64,000 nucleotides of DNA, from positions 248,001 to 312,000 of the forward strand of contig NZ_JAATNW010000001.1 of NCBI RefSeq assembly GCF_012911815.1, given 5' to 3'. Position 1 is the first letter of the stretch. The number at the start of each line of letters is the position of its first letter. Origin of the DNA: Alteromonas ponticola (GTDB taxonomy: Bacteria > Pseudomonadota > Gammaproteobacteria > Enterobacterales > Alteromonadaceae). A model generated the notes under the pieces. The model made no database searches. It saw only the letters and a program-made list of their open reading frames with translations, and was not told where the DNA came from. The translations under genes were made by a program, and so were the position numbers. Positions 8,674 to 18,373 of this stretch are shown piece by piece.

Positions 8674-11474
8674 GAGGATGTCATCTCCAGCTCGGCAATC
8701 TGTTTATGGATGCAACGGCTGAGGCGTTCGAAAAGATAATTTTCTTCATCAGTTAACGGCCCGCAGGCTACCCACTGACCAAGTATAGTCTCAAAATCGG
8801 CAACATAGTTTTGCTCTAACTTTTTAGCAAGGAGTTCAAGGTTAAGTTGCTTGCGTTCAGTTTGCGAATCATCAGGGCTCTCAAGCCCTACAATCCATTC
8901 CAGCTTTGTGGTCAGGTAGGCGCGATCATGCTCGTTGGACGACGCTTGCGGTGTAAACCAGCTTTGGTGCTGTTTCGAGAGCTTTTCCCACACCACCTCT
9001 GGAATTGACTGGGTAGGATCATCGCTGGACTGAAAAACAGGGATGGCGGTGAGTAGCGCCTCTAACTGCTGCTGTCGTGTAAGATGTTGTCTGCACTGTT
9101 CAGCATGCTGCGTTGCCCGAATAACATCCGCTAACGCTTTCTTAATTGTCTTATCATTACTCACCTCAGACGCATCAATCTCGTTTTCAAGATCTTGAAT
9201 TGCCTGCTTGTAATTGGTCTCTTTATGCTCAAAAACCGCATCGTTTACCTGTTGAACTCTCGCCAGCACACGCTCTTTTTCCTGCTGGTAGCCTTTTCTT
9301 ACCTGCTCATTCTGTGCTTTTAAGCGGCTAAAAATTTTGTCATTAACTGTCCTAAAGGAGCGCCACAGGCTGCTGTCTGCCTTTTTCCCTGCAGGACCCA
9401 ATGATTTCCATTGTTGCTGGGCCTGCTTTGCAAAAGCCGCTGCTGCTTCAACATCGTCATCATTGAGAGACACACTCACCTGATCGATTAATTGTTGTTT
9501 ACGCCGCTGATTATCCTGATGCCAGTCATCTATTTTAGCCAAAATGGGTTTGAGTGCCTGATCCCAGTCTTGCTTAACTTTACGCCAGGACGCATGATCA
9601 AGTTTGCCCGCTTTCTGCCAGCGGGTGCGTAACTGCTCAACTTGGGAGGCCAGGGAGGCTGCATCATCGTCGGGATTCAAATTGCTGACTTGTTCAACTA
9701 ACGACTGTCGCTGTTCTTTAGCCTGTTCACGAAGAGCATCTTGCTTTTCGTAAAACGCCCGGCAAGGTGCAAAAGCCCGCTCTATCAACTCGTCAAACAA
9801 CACTGCCTGGGCATCTGTGTCCGGTAGTGGACCTAAACTTTGCCATTGTTTACGTAAATATTTAACTTTCTCTGCGCGTTCGCGCATTTTCTCAACGGGT
9901 TCTGAAACCAGCGCTTTGGCTTGATTAATCAGTTCTGGGCGTCTTGGAGCCGCTAAGTAATCTTTCCAGCCTTCTAACCGCTCTATGTTCTCGCGTATTT
10001 TCTCAAATCGAAATGCTAACGCCGCACGTTTATCCTCGGATAAGCCCTTCAGATTCGATTCGAGTTGAGTAAATTTGCCTATAGCGGCATTGAATTTGCC
10101 ACCCTGAATGAGGCTTTCTATTACACTCATTTGTTGCCTGCAGGACTTTGCAATGCTGGCTTGTCGTGACTCATTTTGTTTCGCTTGTTTTTGCCAGCGG
10201 CGGCACAGCGTCTGCCACTGACTTTTAATCGATGCAGGAATGACGGGAAGATAATCAATGAGCTGAGACCATCTTTCAGCTAGCCCGTGCTGCTGGATTA
10301 ACTGTTCCTCTTTCGATAAAGTTTCGGATGCAGATAATAACTCAGACTCATTAATGATCTCTTTCGCGTTCTGGCAAGCGGCTCTCAAAGCGTCCAGGTT
10401 GGCCAGGGTATCTGAGACTTTATCCGCAACCCCGATAAATTCAGCTTGCGGAAAGTCACCATCAATGGCTTCTACTTGTTGTACCTGCTGATACAATGCG
10501 TCACGTTTTGTTTCTACTTCACTGAGCATGGATGCAAGTTCAGACGGCTGCGCAGTGAGCAGTTTATCTACCTGACCGACCAGACTATCACGAAGGCGAT
10601 TTAGACTGTTGCGGCGTTGCTCGAGCTCCGCCTCAAGTTGTTGCTGTTCCCACAAAGGTGCCAGCCGGGCAATGACTTTCTCAATTCGATCGCTTATGCG
10701 AACAAATTTTTCTTCAATCTCTAGTTTCTTGTCGGCTGACAGTAGACCGAAATCTTCACTTAACGTTTTGTATTCTTCATTGAGCAAGCGGTGTTGCGAA
10801 GTGATCTCTTCGAAATTGCTGCGTTCGGTCAAAGCCTGTAATTTGGATAATACAAAGGTAGTCTGTTGCGAAAGTTGCAGGGGTTTCTGTTCAACTTGAT
10901 CAAGTGTTGATAGGCGTTGACCGATTAACTCAGCAATTTCAGCGTTATCAGTTTTATTCTTAACTTTTTGCAAAATCTTCTTGTCTGTGGCTGACAAGAT
11001 CCATTTTTTCTGCACATCGGGCGCGGCCAGCTTGCTGATGAACTTCAGTGTAAAAGACGCATTGTTGATGCGCTCCAACAGTCGCAGGGTGTCCTGCTCA
11101 GACTGGTGTTGCGGTTTAGCTTCGAGGTACTGCATGCGCAATTCATTATTGGCACTTTCCAGCAAGTAAGCGGTGCGTTCTTTATCGGCAAGGGAAAAAC
11201 TGTTTTGCTCGAGGATTGCCTCGTCAACTATGCGTTGCGCTTCACGCTTGACGTATGGGTCACGAGCAGTTTGTGCCATCTTCTGCCAAAGCGCGAACGA
11301 GGCCAGCCTTTGTAACGCAGCCAGAGATACCAGCTTATCTTCATCGTTAAACGCAAGCTCATGTAACGCCTGTTTGTCCTGGGGTGTCGAGGGTTCAAGC
11401 TTGCTGATCGCCTCAATACGTTTACGCGGATCCTGACTTTTATACGAAGAGGAAAATAACCGTTTAAATATCAT
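8670..11474 (-). CDS. DUF349 repeat protein (large coiled-coil protein)
   Basis: About 934 residues from the ATG at 11474 (an in-frame start at 11498 would add eight residues). The protein is almost entirely charged alpha-helix. Several DUF349 units occupy roughly residues 380-800, recognisable by helix pairs with W-x-x-x-G turns such as RKQWQSLGPL, RTRWQKAGKL and QQQWKSLGPAGKKAD. The N-terminal 60 residues (RKRIEAISKL...DEDKLVSLAALQRLA) resemble short HEAT-like helices. No signal peptide or membrane segment. Function unknown for the family. It overlaps the DUF1315 gene by 11 bases upstream and the 71-residue gene by 4 downstream. Confidence 0.88.
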   Translation of the reverse strand: MIFKRLFSSSYKSQDPRKRIEAISKLEPSTPQDKQALHELAFNDEDKLVSLAALQRLASFALWQKMAQTARDPYVKREAQRIVDEAILEQNSFSLADKERTAYLLESANNELRMQYLEAKPQHQSEQDTLRLLERINNASFTLKFISKLAAPDVQKKWILSATDKKILQKVKNKTDNAEIAELIGQRLSTLDQVEQKPLQLSQQTTFVLSKLQALTERSNFEEITSQHRLLNEEYKTLSEDFGLLSADKKLEIEEKFVRISDRIEKVIARLAPLWEQQQLEAELEQRRNSLNRLRDSLVGQVDKLLTAQPSELASMLSEVETKRDALYQQVQQVEAIDGDFPQAEFIGVADKVSDTLANLDALRAACQNAKEIINESELLSASETLSKEEQLIQQHGLAERWSQLIDYLPVIPASIKSQWQTLCRRWQKQAKQNESRQASIAKSCRQQMSVIESLIQGGKFNAAIGKFTQLESNLKGLSEDKRAALAFRFEKIRENIERLEGWKDYLAAPRRPELINQAKALVSEPVEKMRERAEKVKYLRKQWQSLGPLPDTDAQAVLFDELIERAFAPCRAFYEKQDALREQAKEQRQSLVEQVSNLNPDDDAASLASQVEQLRTRWQKAGKLDHASWRKVKQDWDQALKPILAKIDDWHQDNQRRKQQLIDQVSVSLNDDDVEAAAAFAKQAQQQWKSLGPAGKKADSSLWRSFRTVNDKIFSRLKAQNEQVRKGYQQEKERVLARVQQVNDAVFEHKETNYKQAIQDLENEIDASEVSNDKTIKKALADVIRATQHAEQCRQHLTRQQQLEALLTAIPVFQSSDDPTQSIPEVVWEKLSKQHQSWFTPQASSNEHDRAYLTTKLEWIVGLESPDDSQTERKQLNLELLAKKLEQNYVADFETILGQWVACGPLTDEENYLFERLSRCIHKQIAELEMTSS

Positions 11475-11751
11475 TATGCTTGAACCGGGCGATGGCATCC
11501 GTGGGTGAAGACGACAGTTCCCTTTTAAAATCCTGCTTAGACTTGTGCACTATCTCACCGTTTTCATTAATCGTCATATGCTCTGACGATCTGGCTATTT
11601 TGGCCTGATACAGCATTACTGCCTGCATACAGCTTTCGCGTTGTTGCTCAGTTAAACGACTACCATCGCCCCACTTACCCGTCTCTACGGCTTCCTGGAT
11701 ACGCTCAAACACTTGTGGTGTCATGGCGGAAAGTAATGCTTCTATATTCAT
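11464..11751 (-). CDS. DUF1315 (YeaC-like) protein
   Basis: A 95-residue cytoplasmic protein. The segment AVETGKWGDGSRLTEQQRESCMQAVMLYQ (about 22-50) is the core of the DUF1315/YeaC family. No biochemical role is established. It overlaps the zinc-ribbon gene by 4 bases (ATGA) and the DUF349 gene by 11, so it is the middle of a translationally coupled operon. Confidence 0.87.
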   Translation of the reverse strand: MNIEALLSAMTPQVFERIQEAVETGKWGDGSRLTEQQRESCMQAVMLYQAKIARSSEHMTINENGEIVHKSKQDFKRELSSSPTDAIARFKHNDI

Positions 11752-12077
11752 GATGAAAATCGTTTAATAATTAATATGCGAATGCGGTTTACGATATACC
11801 AGATGAACCCAACCACCGACATAAGCACGGCGATATTGTACTGCAGCTCATCCTGTCTCGCGCCCCCCCAATACATAAACGCAAACCCTGCTACGAACAA
11901 CAGCATTGCAATCATAGATTGGGTTTGAATACTATTCAGCTTTTTGAAGCGGTTAAGCTGCTGTTTGCGAACTATGTCTTCATCCGTCGCTTTACCCAAA
12001 TTAAATCCACAATGCTGGCAGGTATCCGTTTTATCTGAAATTTTCTTGTTACATGAAGGACAATCAATGAGTGCCAT
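11748..12077 (-). CDS. Zinc-ribbon membrane protein
   Basis: A 109-residue protein with an N-terminal zinc ribbon (CPSC at about 6-9 and CQHC at about 19-22), a basic linker, and two predicted membrane helices (about 55-70 and 80-97) separated by a short loop. This layout is that of a small membrane-anchored zinc-ribbon protein with the ribbon probably in the cytoplasm. Specific function unknown. First gene of the operon that continues with DUF1315, DUF349 and the 71-residue protein. Confidence 0.8.
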   Translation of the reverse strand: MALIDCPSCNKKISDKTDTCQHCGFNLGKATDEDIVRKQQLNRFKKLNSIQTQSMIAMLLFVAGFAFMYWGGARQDELQYNIAVLMSVVGFIWYIVNRIRILIIKRFSS

Positions 12078-12311
12078 ACCTTCTCCTGGGTCAACTAGTT
12101 TATCAAAGTAGTGGTGACGGGCGTAAAGGTTGAGTTCTGTTCGCTGAAGTTTAATTACTCAGCGATAGCATTTTACTCTTATCTGGTACGTGTCTCAGCT
12201 TAATTGTCAGGTTAAATATTGTTAAGTAACCACCATGCTGAAACATCCTGACAAATTGCAGAACTAGCAACGGGACCGACCACTAACGACCCCGCTGCAA
12301 TAACGGTTCAA

Positions 12312-13970
12312 TTACTTGATGTATTTCTGCCAGTAATCATTAACAGTTTGCTTCATTTCTTTACTTAACAGTAAAATCCCGAACAAGTTCGGCAGGGTCA
12401 TCACCACAATAGCGACAGCGGAAAGCGCCCACACCAGGGTGGTATCAGAAAATGAAGCCCATACAAAACCCGCCACATAAATCACTCTGTAAGGCATAAC
12501 GGAACGCGGCCCAAACAGATACGTCATAGCACGGTCACCGTAATAAGACCAGGCGATTGCCGTTGAAAAGGCAAACAACATCAGGCCAATTGATACGATG
12601 TACTGACCAAAATCTCCAAAGTAACCTCGGGTGAATGCAATCGTGGTAAGCGGTGCAGAGTGGACCAGTGACTTACCGCTGACAATCAGGTTATCTTTAA
12701 TGGGTTTGCCATCTTCAATTTTTAACGAGCCGGTAAATGGATCATCGCCACCGAATGAGTATTTCACATCTTCAGCAATTGAACGTGCGTTTATTAACGT
12801 AAAACCATCACTGACGGCTACCCCATTAACCACTGAAATGGTTCCAGTGTAACGTTTAACCTGGCTTTCTATACGTTCGTTGATCAGTGCATAAAGTTGC
12901 GCAACATCTTCGTCATTAGTTTCCTCGTACTGCCCTTCAATAAACAACATATCCGAACGATCAAAGACGTTCTCGTGCTTCTCTTTCCATACGCCAGAAG
13001 ACAAGATAACCAGCCCGGTAATGGTACAGATGATGATTGTATCGATGAAAGGTTCTAGCAGTGAAACCATCCCTTCAGAGGCCGGCTCTTTGGTTTTAGC
13101 CGCGGCGTGTGCAATCGGCGCTGAGCCCTGCCCCGCTTCGTTGGAAAACAATCCCCGGTTGACCCCTCGGTTAAAGGCATAAGCCAGCGACGCTCCTAAG
13201 AAGCCCCCAGCCGCGGCAGAGCCGGTAAACGCGTCACCGATCACAGCCATAAAAGATGGGCCGATATTTTCAAGGTTAGCAAAGATAACCGCTAACGCAC
13301 CGATCAGGTAAATAACCGCCATCAGCGGCACTACCTTTGCGGTAACCGCCGCGATGCGCTTGATGCCACCCAGAATAACCAAGGCGAGTAAAATGCCCAG
13401 TACACTACCGACGATCAGAGGGTCGATGCCAAAGGTGGCTTCAAGACTGCTGGCGATACCGTTACTCTGAGGTAAATTTCCGGTACCAAATGAACTGATA
13501 ACCGTTGCCACCGCAAAAGCCACAGCCAACCATTTCATGTTAAGGCGGCGATCCATGTAATACATTGGTCCGCCGGCCATGGTACCGTCCTCCGTTTTTA
13601 CCCGGTACTTGTGAGAAAGCGTTACTTCAACAAACTTTGTTGTCATACCAAGAAATGCCGTTGCCCACATCCAGAAAAGAGCGGCGGGTCCACCGAGGAA
13701 TATCGCAAATGCAACGCCACTGATATTTCCCGTTCCTACGGTACCGGAAAGTGCCGTTGTTAATGCTCTAAAATGAGTGGTATCCCCCGGATCGCCTGCA
13801 TGATCGAATTTTCCTGTCACTACCAGCCAGGCATGTTTGAAAAATCGAATCTGAGGAAACTTCAAATAAATCGTAAAGAACAAACCAACCCCGAGCAGCA
13901 CGAACGGAAACCATCCCGCACCACCCAGCATTGAATCCAAAAACAGCAAGAAACTATATAAACTCTCCAA
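12312..13970 (-). CDS. Alanine/glycine:cation symporter (AGCS family)
   Basis: Sodium-coupled uptake of alanine or glycine by family. The protein has many membrane helices and AGCS signatures: [20 protein letters not shown] near 75-94, the [20 protein letters not shown] block near 280-300, and [13 protein letters not shown] near 475-487. It is 552 residues against about 450-480 usual; the excess is a hydrophilic segment of roughly 110 residues (about 325-440) between two membrane helices. The TTG start at 13970 is supported by GAGGGA 7 bases upstream. It follows the M14 carboxypeptidase gene by 47 bases on the same strand, so peptide trimming and amino-acid uptake may be co-expressed. Confidence 0.9.
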   Translation of the reverse strand: MESLYSFLLFLDSMLGGAGWFPFVLLGVGLFFTIYLKFPQIRFFKHAWLVVTGKFDHAGDPGDTTHFRALTTALSGTVGTGNISGVAFAIFLGGPAALFWMWATAFLGMTTKFVEVTLSHKYRVKTEDGTMAGGPMYYMDRRLNMKWLAVAFAVATVISSFGTGNLPQSNGIASSLEATFGIDPLIVGSVLGILLALVILGGIKRIAAVTAKVVPLMAVIYLIGALAVIFANLENIGPSFMAVIGDAFTGSAAAGGFLGASLAYAFNRGVNRGLFSNEAGQGSAPIAHAAAKTKEPASEGMVSLLEPFIDTIIICTITGLVILSSGVWKEKHENVFDRSDMLFIEGQYEETNDEDVAQLYALINERIESQVKRYTGTISVVNGVAVSDGFTLINARSIAEDVKYSFGGDDPFTGSLKIEDGKPIKDNLIVSGKSLVHSAPLTTIAFTRGYFGDFGQYIVSIGLMLFAFSTAIAWSYYGDRAMTYLFGPRSVMPYRVIYVAGFVWASFSDTTLVWALSAVAIVVMTLPNLFGILLLSKEMKQTVNDYWQKYIK

Positions 13971-14017
13971 CTTGAGTCCCTCTTTTTATTATTTATTGTT
14001 GTAGTAAAAAATGCTTA

Positions 14018-15148
14018 TTATTTTTTTAGCTCACGAACTACTGCGTTTACCGCAACCAGTAAATCTTCTCCCAGTTGCTGACAACGGGGAACTGACCAGC
14101 CGTATTCTGCGTCAGGAACATTTTTGTTGTCTTTAAATGGCATCTCAAAGGTGTAGGCCAGGCATTTGAACTTTTCCGCAACTGCACTGGATGCAATAGC
14201 TAAATTAGCTTGTCCGGGCTCGTCTTTAGGATAGCCAAACTCGTCCTGAAATTCAGGTGTCGTGCTTAACAAGGTATTTTTGAAGGTGTCTTCCAAATGC
14301 TTTAACTGTTCGTTATAGCTTGGGATCCCTTCACTCCCCGCAACAAAGTTGTAAGGCAAGGCTTCGTCGCCATGCAGGTCAAGATAGATATCAACGCCGG
14401 ACTGTTGCATAGCATTCATGACGTAATACACTTCCGGACTTTTCTCCAGCGTTGGTGTGGCCCACTCTCTGTTCAGGTTAGTGCCAACCGCGTTAGTACG
14501 TAAATGTCCACGCGCGCTGCCATCCGGGTTCATATTGGGCACAACATAAAATACTGCATTTTGCAGTAATTGACGCGCCAGACCATCATGTTCATCAAGT
14601 AACCGATAAACCAGCCCCTCGGCACACCATTCTGCCATCGTTTCACCAGGATGCTGACGAGCGGTAACCCAGACTTTCTTTTTCTCAGGGCTATCTTCAC
14701 CAATTACCAGAAGTGACATATCACGTCCGTCTAATGTCTGTCCTAACAGTCTGTGTTCGCACGCAGGTAGCACTTGCACATCGTGAACAAAGTCAAGGTG
14801 GCGCTCATAGCTGTAAGGAATGAAGTAGGCAAAATAAACGGAGGGCTCTTCCAGATTTATCGAAAAAGTCAGGTTGTCACCATCGAATTGGGAACCGACT
14901 CTGAACCATTCCTGACGATCGTAAGACGCCAGTACATTATATTCTTTCCAACCTTCAGGGTAGGCGGATTTGGCTAATTCGGTGAGGGTAATCTTATGCT
15001 CGACAAATTGTTCAGAGAAAAGACGAAAATGAAACCATTGATAAAATTCAGATTGATTATCTTTATTTATGGATAAAACGATGTTGTCCGGAGATTCGGC
15101 TTGAATGACACGAATATTGCCACTGTCGAATTGACTTGATATGTGCAT
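14018..15148 (-). CDS. M14 family zinc carboxypeptidase (cytosolic carboxypeptidase type)
   Basis: From the ATG at 15148 the protein is 376 residues with no signal peptide. Residues 1-115 form a beta-rich N-terminal domain (WFHFRLF, SYDRQEWFRV) like the one preceding the catalytic domain in cytosolic carboxypeptidases. The peptidase domain shows the zinc motif RQHPGETMAEW (His and Glu), NMNPDGSARGHLRTN, the third ligand in DLHGDE, and the likely catalytic glutamate in YTFEMPF. Family members remove C-terminal residues from peptides or proteins; the substrate here is unknown. A longer start at 15214 would add a stretch unlike the domain. It lies upstream of the AGCS symporter. Confidence 0.88.
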   Translation of the reverse strand: MHISSQFDSGNIRVIQAESPDNIVLSINKDNQSEFYQWFHFRLFSEQFVEHKITLTELAKSAYPEGWKEYNVLASYDRQEWFRVGSQFDGDNLTFSINLEEPSVYFAYFIPYSYERHLDFVHDVQVLPACEHRLLGQTLDGRDMSLLVIGEDSPEKKKVWVTARQHPGETMAEWCAEGLVYRLLDEHDGLARQLLQNAVFYVVPNMNPDGSARGHLRTNAVGTNLNREWATPTLEKSPEVYYVMNAMQQSGVDIYLDLHGDEALPYNFVAGSEGIPSYNEQLKHLEDTFKNTLLSTTPEFQDEFGYPKDEPGQANLAIASSAVAEKFKCLAYTFEMPFKDNKNVPDAEYGWSVPRCQQLGEDLLVAVNAVVRELKK

Positions 15149-15342
15149 AAGATCTGCCTGTTTCCTTATTTTAATTGCGCGGTAATTTAGCACACTCTTA
15201 GCGCAAAATGCCATGCTACAGGGGTAATTATAGTGATCTGTAATCTCCTGTCAGACTCCCCCATCCTATTTATTCATTCGAATATCGCGTTTGGTTAATA
15301 CGTTTAAGATTGCATCGTACGAAAACCGAGCAGTATATATTT

Positions 15343-15369
15343 AAAAGCCGACATCTTGTGTCGGCTTTT
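15343..15369 (-). terminator. Terminator after gapB
   Basis: Perfect 11-base arms AAAAGCCGACA and TGTCGGCTTTT around a 5-base loop, 28 bases downstream of the gapB stop on the minus strand, followed by a U-rich tail. Confidence 0.88.
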
Positions 15370-15396
15370 ACTACAGTATTTCAACTATGCTATAGC

Positions 15397-16842
15397 TTAT
15401 GCTGGTAGTGTTGGGAAGGTTAATCCTGCCATGTCCATCACACACCGCATAACCTGACAGCTGTAACCAAATTCGTTGTCATACCACACGTACAGCGTAA
15501 TGCGATTGCCCGCCACAATAGTAGCTTGCGAATCGACTACCGATGCAGCACGCGAGCCCACTACGTCGGTTGAGACAATTTCAGTGCTTGCGGTATAGTC
15601 AATCTGATGTTGCAACGGTGAAAACAGCGCAGTATTACGAAGGAATTCGTTTACCGCCAGCTTGTCAGTTTGTTTGGCCAGATTCAGGTTCAAAATTGCC
15701 AGTGAAACGTTAGGCGTGGGAACCCGGATCGCGTTTCCAGTGAGCTTACCTTCTAATTGAGGATACGCTTTCGCTACCGCTTTGGCTGCGCCTGTTTCAG
15801 TGATAACCATATTTAATGGTGCACTGCGACCGCGACGTTCCGCTTTGTGGAAGTTGTCGATCAAATTCTGATCATTAGTGTAGGAATGCACGGTTTCAAC
15901 ATGCCCATTTTCAATGCCATACTCTTCATCCAGCGCTTTAAGTACCGGCGTGATAGCATTGGTGGTGCAGCTTGCGGCAGAAATGATGGTATCTTCGGGC
16001 TTTATATCGTTATGATTTACGCCATGCACGATATTTTTGATGTCGCCTTTACCAGGCGCAGTTAAAATGGCTTTTGCCGTACCCTTGGCTTTCAGGTGTA
16101 AACCTAAACCTTCACGGTCGCGCCACTTACCCGTATTGTCTACCACTATGGCATTATCAATACCGTATTTGGTGTAATCTATCTGGTCCGGACTATCCGC
16201 GTAGATGACTTGGATGAAAGCACCATTCGCTTTAATTGCCTGACGCTCATGATCTACTGTTATACTGCCATTGAATGGTCCGTGGACTGAGTCACGACGC
16301 AATAAGCTGGCACGTTTTTCCAGATCGCCATCTTTACCACCACGCACAACGATGGCGCGAAGACGCAATTTATTATTCATGCCGTTACGCTCGATCAGCA
16401 ATCGCGCCATCAACCGACCTATGCGACCAAAGCCATACAAAACGACATCTTTGGGTTGCTGGTCGTCACCACGGCCTTCAATAGTTGATAACTTATCATT
16501 GAGATAAGCCTGCAAATCTTTTTTATCTACCGCTGAACCAAAATGAAAATCAAACGCCAGTTTACCTATATCAATCTGCGCAGGAGCCAGTTGCATCTTG
16601 CTAATCGCTTCTAAGATAGGGAAGCTTTCACGTAATCTCAGTTTGATGCCCTCATGCAAGCGAACTTTACGGTGCGCTTTAATTACATCAATTGCACTGG
16701 CGTTTAAGAGTGGGCGTCCGTATACGGAAATTTCAACGGCGTGATTGCGGTATAACTTACCGATCAACGGCAACATCATTTCAGCGTATTCCTGACGTTC
16801 CTGCCAGCTGTTTTGCAATTCCTGTTCAAACTGTTGGTTCAT
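15397..16842 (-). CDS. gapB: Glyceraldehyde-3-phosphate dehydrogenase, long form
   Basis: Oxidises glyceraldehyde 3-phosphate to 1,3-bisphosphoglycerate or runs in reverse. The 481-residue protein is about 145 residues longer than a classical GapA because of an N-terminal helical extension (1-130). The Rossmann motif GFGRIGR is at 137-143, the catalytic cysteine is C292 in ASCTTNAIT, and the C-terminal WYDNEFGYS is intact. This long type is a distinct gammaproteobacterial group; the symbol gapB follows use in related marine bacteria and its cofactor preference or direction is not shown by the sequence. A second, classical gapA lies at 26805. Monocistronic with its own terminator. Confidence 0.88.
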   Translation of the reverse strand: MNQQFEQELQNSWQERQEYAEMMLPLIGKLYRNHAVEISVYGRPLLNASAIDVIKAHRKVRLHEGIKLRLRESFPILEAISKMQLAPAQIDIGKLAFDFHFGSAVDKKDLQAYLNDKLSTIEGRGDDQQPKDVVLYGFGRIGRLMARLLIERNGMNNKLRLRAIVVRGGKDGDLEKRASLLRRDSVHGPFNGSITVDHERQAIKANGAFIQVIYADSPDQIDYTKYGIDNAIVVDNTGKWRDREGLGLHLKAKGTAKAILTAPGKGDIKNIVHGVNHNDIKPEDTIISAASCTTNAITPVLKALDEEYGIENGHVETVHSYTNDQNLIDNFHKAERRGRSAPLNMVITETGAAKAVAKAYPQLEGKLTGNAIRVPTPNVSLAILNLNLAKQTDKLAVNEFLRNTALFSPLQHQIDYTASTEIVSTDVVGSRAASVVDSQATIVAGNRITLYVWYDNEFGYSCQVMRCVMDMAGLTFPTLPA

Positions 16843-16958
16843 GCTTCTGCCTTCGATTTAAAAGAAAAATTTTCAACGCATCAGAAAAGATTGTAGGGTA
16901 AACTTACGCCCCTCTGACGACGAGCGGTATTGTAAGCAAACATGATGGGATCACCAAA

Positions 16959-17843
16959 TTGTTGATAATTTTCAAAAACGAGAGTAAGTGCCGCACATCT
17001 GGCGTAAATATTGGTAATTTTTCGACATTTATACGAAGCGCGATAGTTACGTGTCTGCTTATAACAGGGTTGAGCGGCTGTGCTGAATTGTTTGGGCCAA
17101 ATGTGGCAGAGATTTGCACTGAACACCCGCATTTATGTGATGACTTGAATTCTGATAGCTGGTGTCGCTCTGAAAAAGCGGAAATTGTGGGTCACCGCTT
17201 TCGTTACCAACAGCCGTTAACGTCAGAACAACAGTACAACCTGATTATGTTGTTTGAAGACTACAAAGCCTGTATTTCAAAAGCGGCCAACATTGAACAT
17301 ATAAAATACCGGGAAAAAGAATCAGATCGGATGAAGGGCGTCATTACGGCGCAGCGGGAATTAAAACGGCTGGCACGGGCTACCCGCAATGATTCAAACC
17401 CCTTGCTTTCCTTCTACCACTGGTCTCGTTTCGGGGATGAGCAAGCTCTTCAGCGCTTCATGAGCGCTAAACAGGAGGGTAAATTAAATACCCCTGAACT
17501 GCTCATTGCTCTGGCCAGCATTGAAGTGAAATACGATTTGGAGCAAACGCGACAGACGCTTTACCGTGCGCTTAGCCTGTATGAGAACGATGACAATATA
17601 GACACGGAAGTGTTCCCTACGCTGGTAACAATTTCACTGGAACAGGAGAAATATGCCCAGGCCTATATCTGGTCAATTGTCGCGGAAGAATACGAAGCGC
17701 ATATCGAAGGGAATGACAAATTTTCCTGGGCGCAACGCTTCAATTTGAACACCAGGCAATTGCAACGCGTTGCGGATGACATTATTGATGCCTTGGATGA
17801 TGGAAACTTCAGTGCTAGTCAGCTCGGACTCACCCTGATTTAG
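16959..17843 (+). CDS. DUF2989 family lipoprotein
   Basis: A probable outer-membrane or periplasmic lipoprotein: hydrophobic segment SAIVTCLLITGLSGC with a lipobox LSGC, followed by the cysteine-rich start CTEHPHLCDDLNSDSWCRSE typical of DUF2989. The rest is alpha-helical and may form tetratricopeptide-like hairpins (about 180-290). No ATG is available before the signal peptide; candidates are TTG at 16959 or 16962, or an ATT nearer the hydrophobic core, so the start is uncertain. Function unknown. It is divergent from gapB and convergent with msrB. Confidence 0.78.
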   Translation: MLIIFKNESKCRTSGVNIGNFSTFIRSAIVTCLLITGLSGCAELFGPNVAEICTEHPHLCDDLNSDSWCRSEKAEIVGHRFRYQQPLTSEQQYNLIMLFEDYKACISKAANIEHIKYREKESDRMKGVITAQRELKRLARATRNDSNPLLSFYHWSRFGDEQALQRFMSAKQEGKLNTPELLIALASIEVKYDLEQTRQTLYRALSLYENDDNIDTEVFPTLVTISLEQEKYAQAYIWSIVAEEYEAHIEGNDKFSWAQRFNLNTRQLQRVADDIIDALDDGNFSASQLGLTLI

Positions 17844-17950
17844 TGGCAAAGGTGGTTACTCAATCAGAGGAAAACCGCTATTCCTGTAATAAACTTTCAT
17901 GAACTTAACGTGCAATTAAATTTTTACACCCAGTACGCTAACCTGATAAC

Positions 17951-18349
17951 TCAGCCTTTTATCTGTTCCTCGCCATTCGGATTGAATGATAACGATACGG
18001 AGTTTACGCAATAACGCTGGCCAGTGGGCTGGGGCCCGTCAGGAAATACGTGGCCTAAATGGGCATCACATTGCTTGCAGAATATTTCAATTCGATGCAT
18101 CCCATGGCTGTCATCTTCCCTGAAGCCTACGTTTTCGCCGTTAGCCTGGTCATAAAAAGAGGGCCAGCCGCAACCCGTATCGTATTTGGTTTCTGAATCA
18201 AAAAGTGTTGCGCCACAACATTTGCACACGTATACGCCGGTACGCTTTTCGTCCAGGAGCACGCCGGTAAAGGGACGTTCGGTGCCCCCTAAACGACAAA
18301 CATGATACTCATTTTCTGAAAGTTTATCTTTCCAGTGTTGTTCTGTCAT
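17951..18349 (-). CDS. msrB: Peptide-methionine (R)-S-oxide reductase
   Basis: Repairs methionine R-sulfoxide in proteins. The 132-residue product has the two zinc CxxC pairs (C42/C45 and C91/C94), the substrate loop [10 protein letters not shown] (about 59-68) and the catalytic cysteine C114 in RYCVNSVSL. There is no signal peptide, so it acts in the cytoplasm. It lies 24 bases downstream of gnd on the same strand and may be cotranscribed with it. Confidence 0.96.
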   Translation of the reverse strand: MTEQHWKDKLSENEYHVCRLGGTERPFTGVLLDEKRTGVYVCKCCGATLFDSETKYDTGCGWPSFYDQANGENVGFREDDSHGMHRIEIFCKQCDAHLGHVFPDGPQPTGQRYCVNSVSLSFNPNGEEQIKG

Positions 18350-18373
18350 TAAGCCCCCTGGCAGCTAATCTAA

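Noticed and set aside
16887..16920. HexR-like GATTGTAGGGTAAACTTACG upstream of gapB
   Set aside because: The left half fits but the right half is out of register; only about 10 of 17 positions match, so it was not called.
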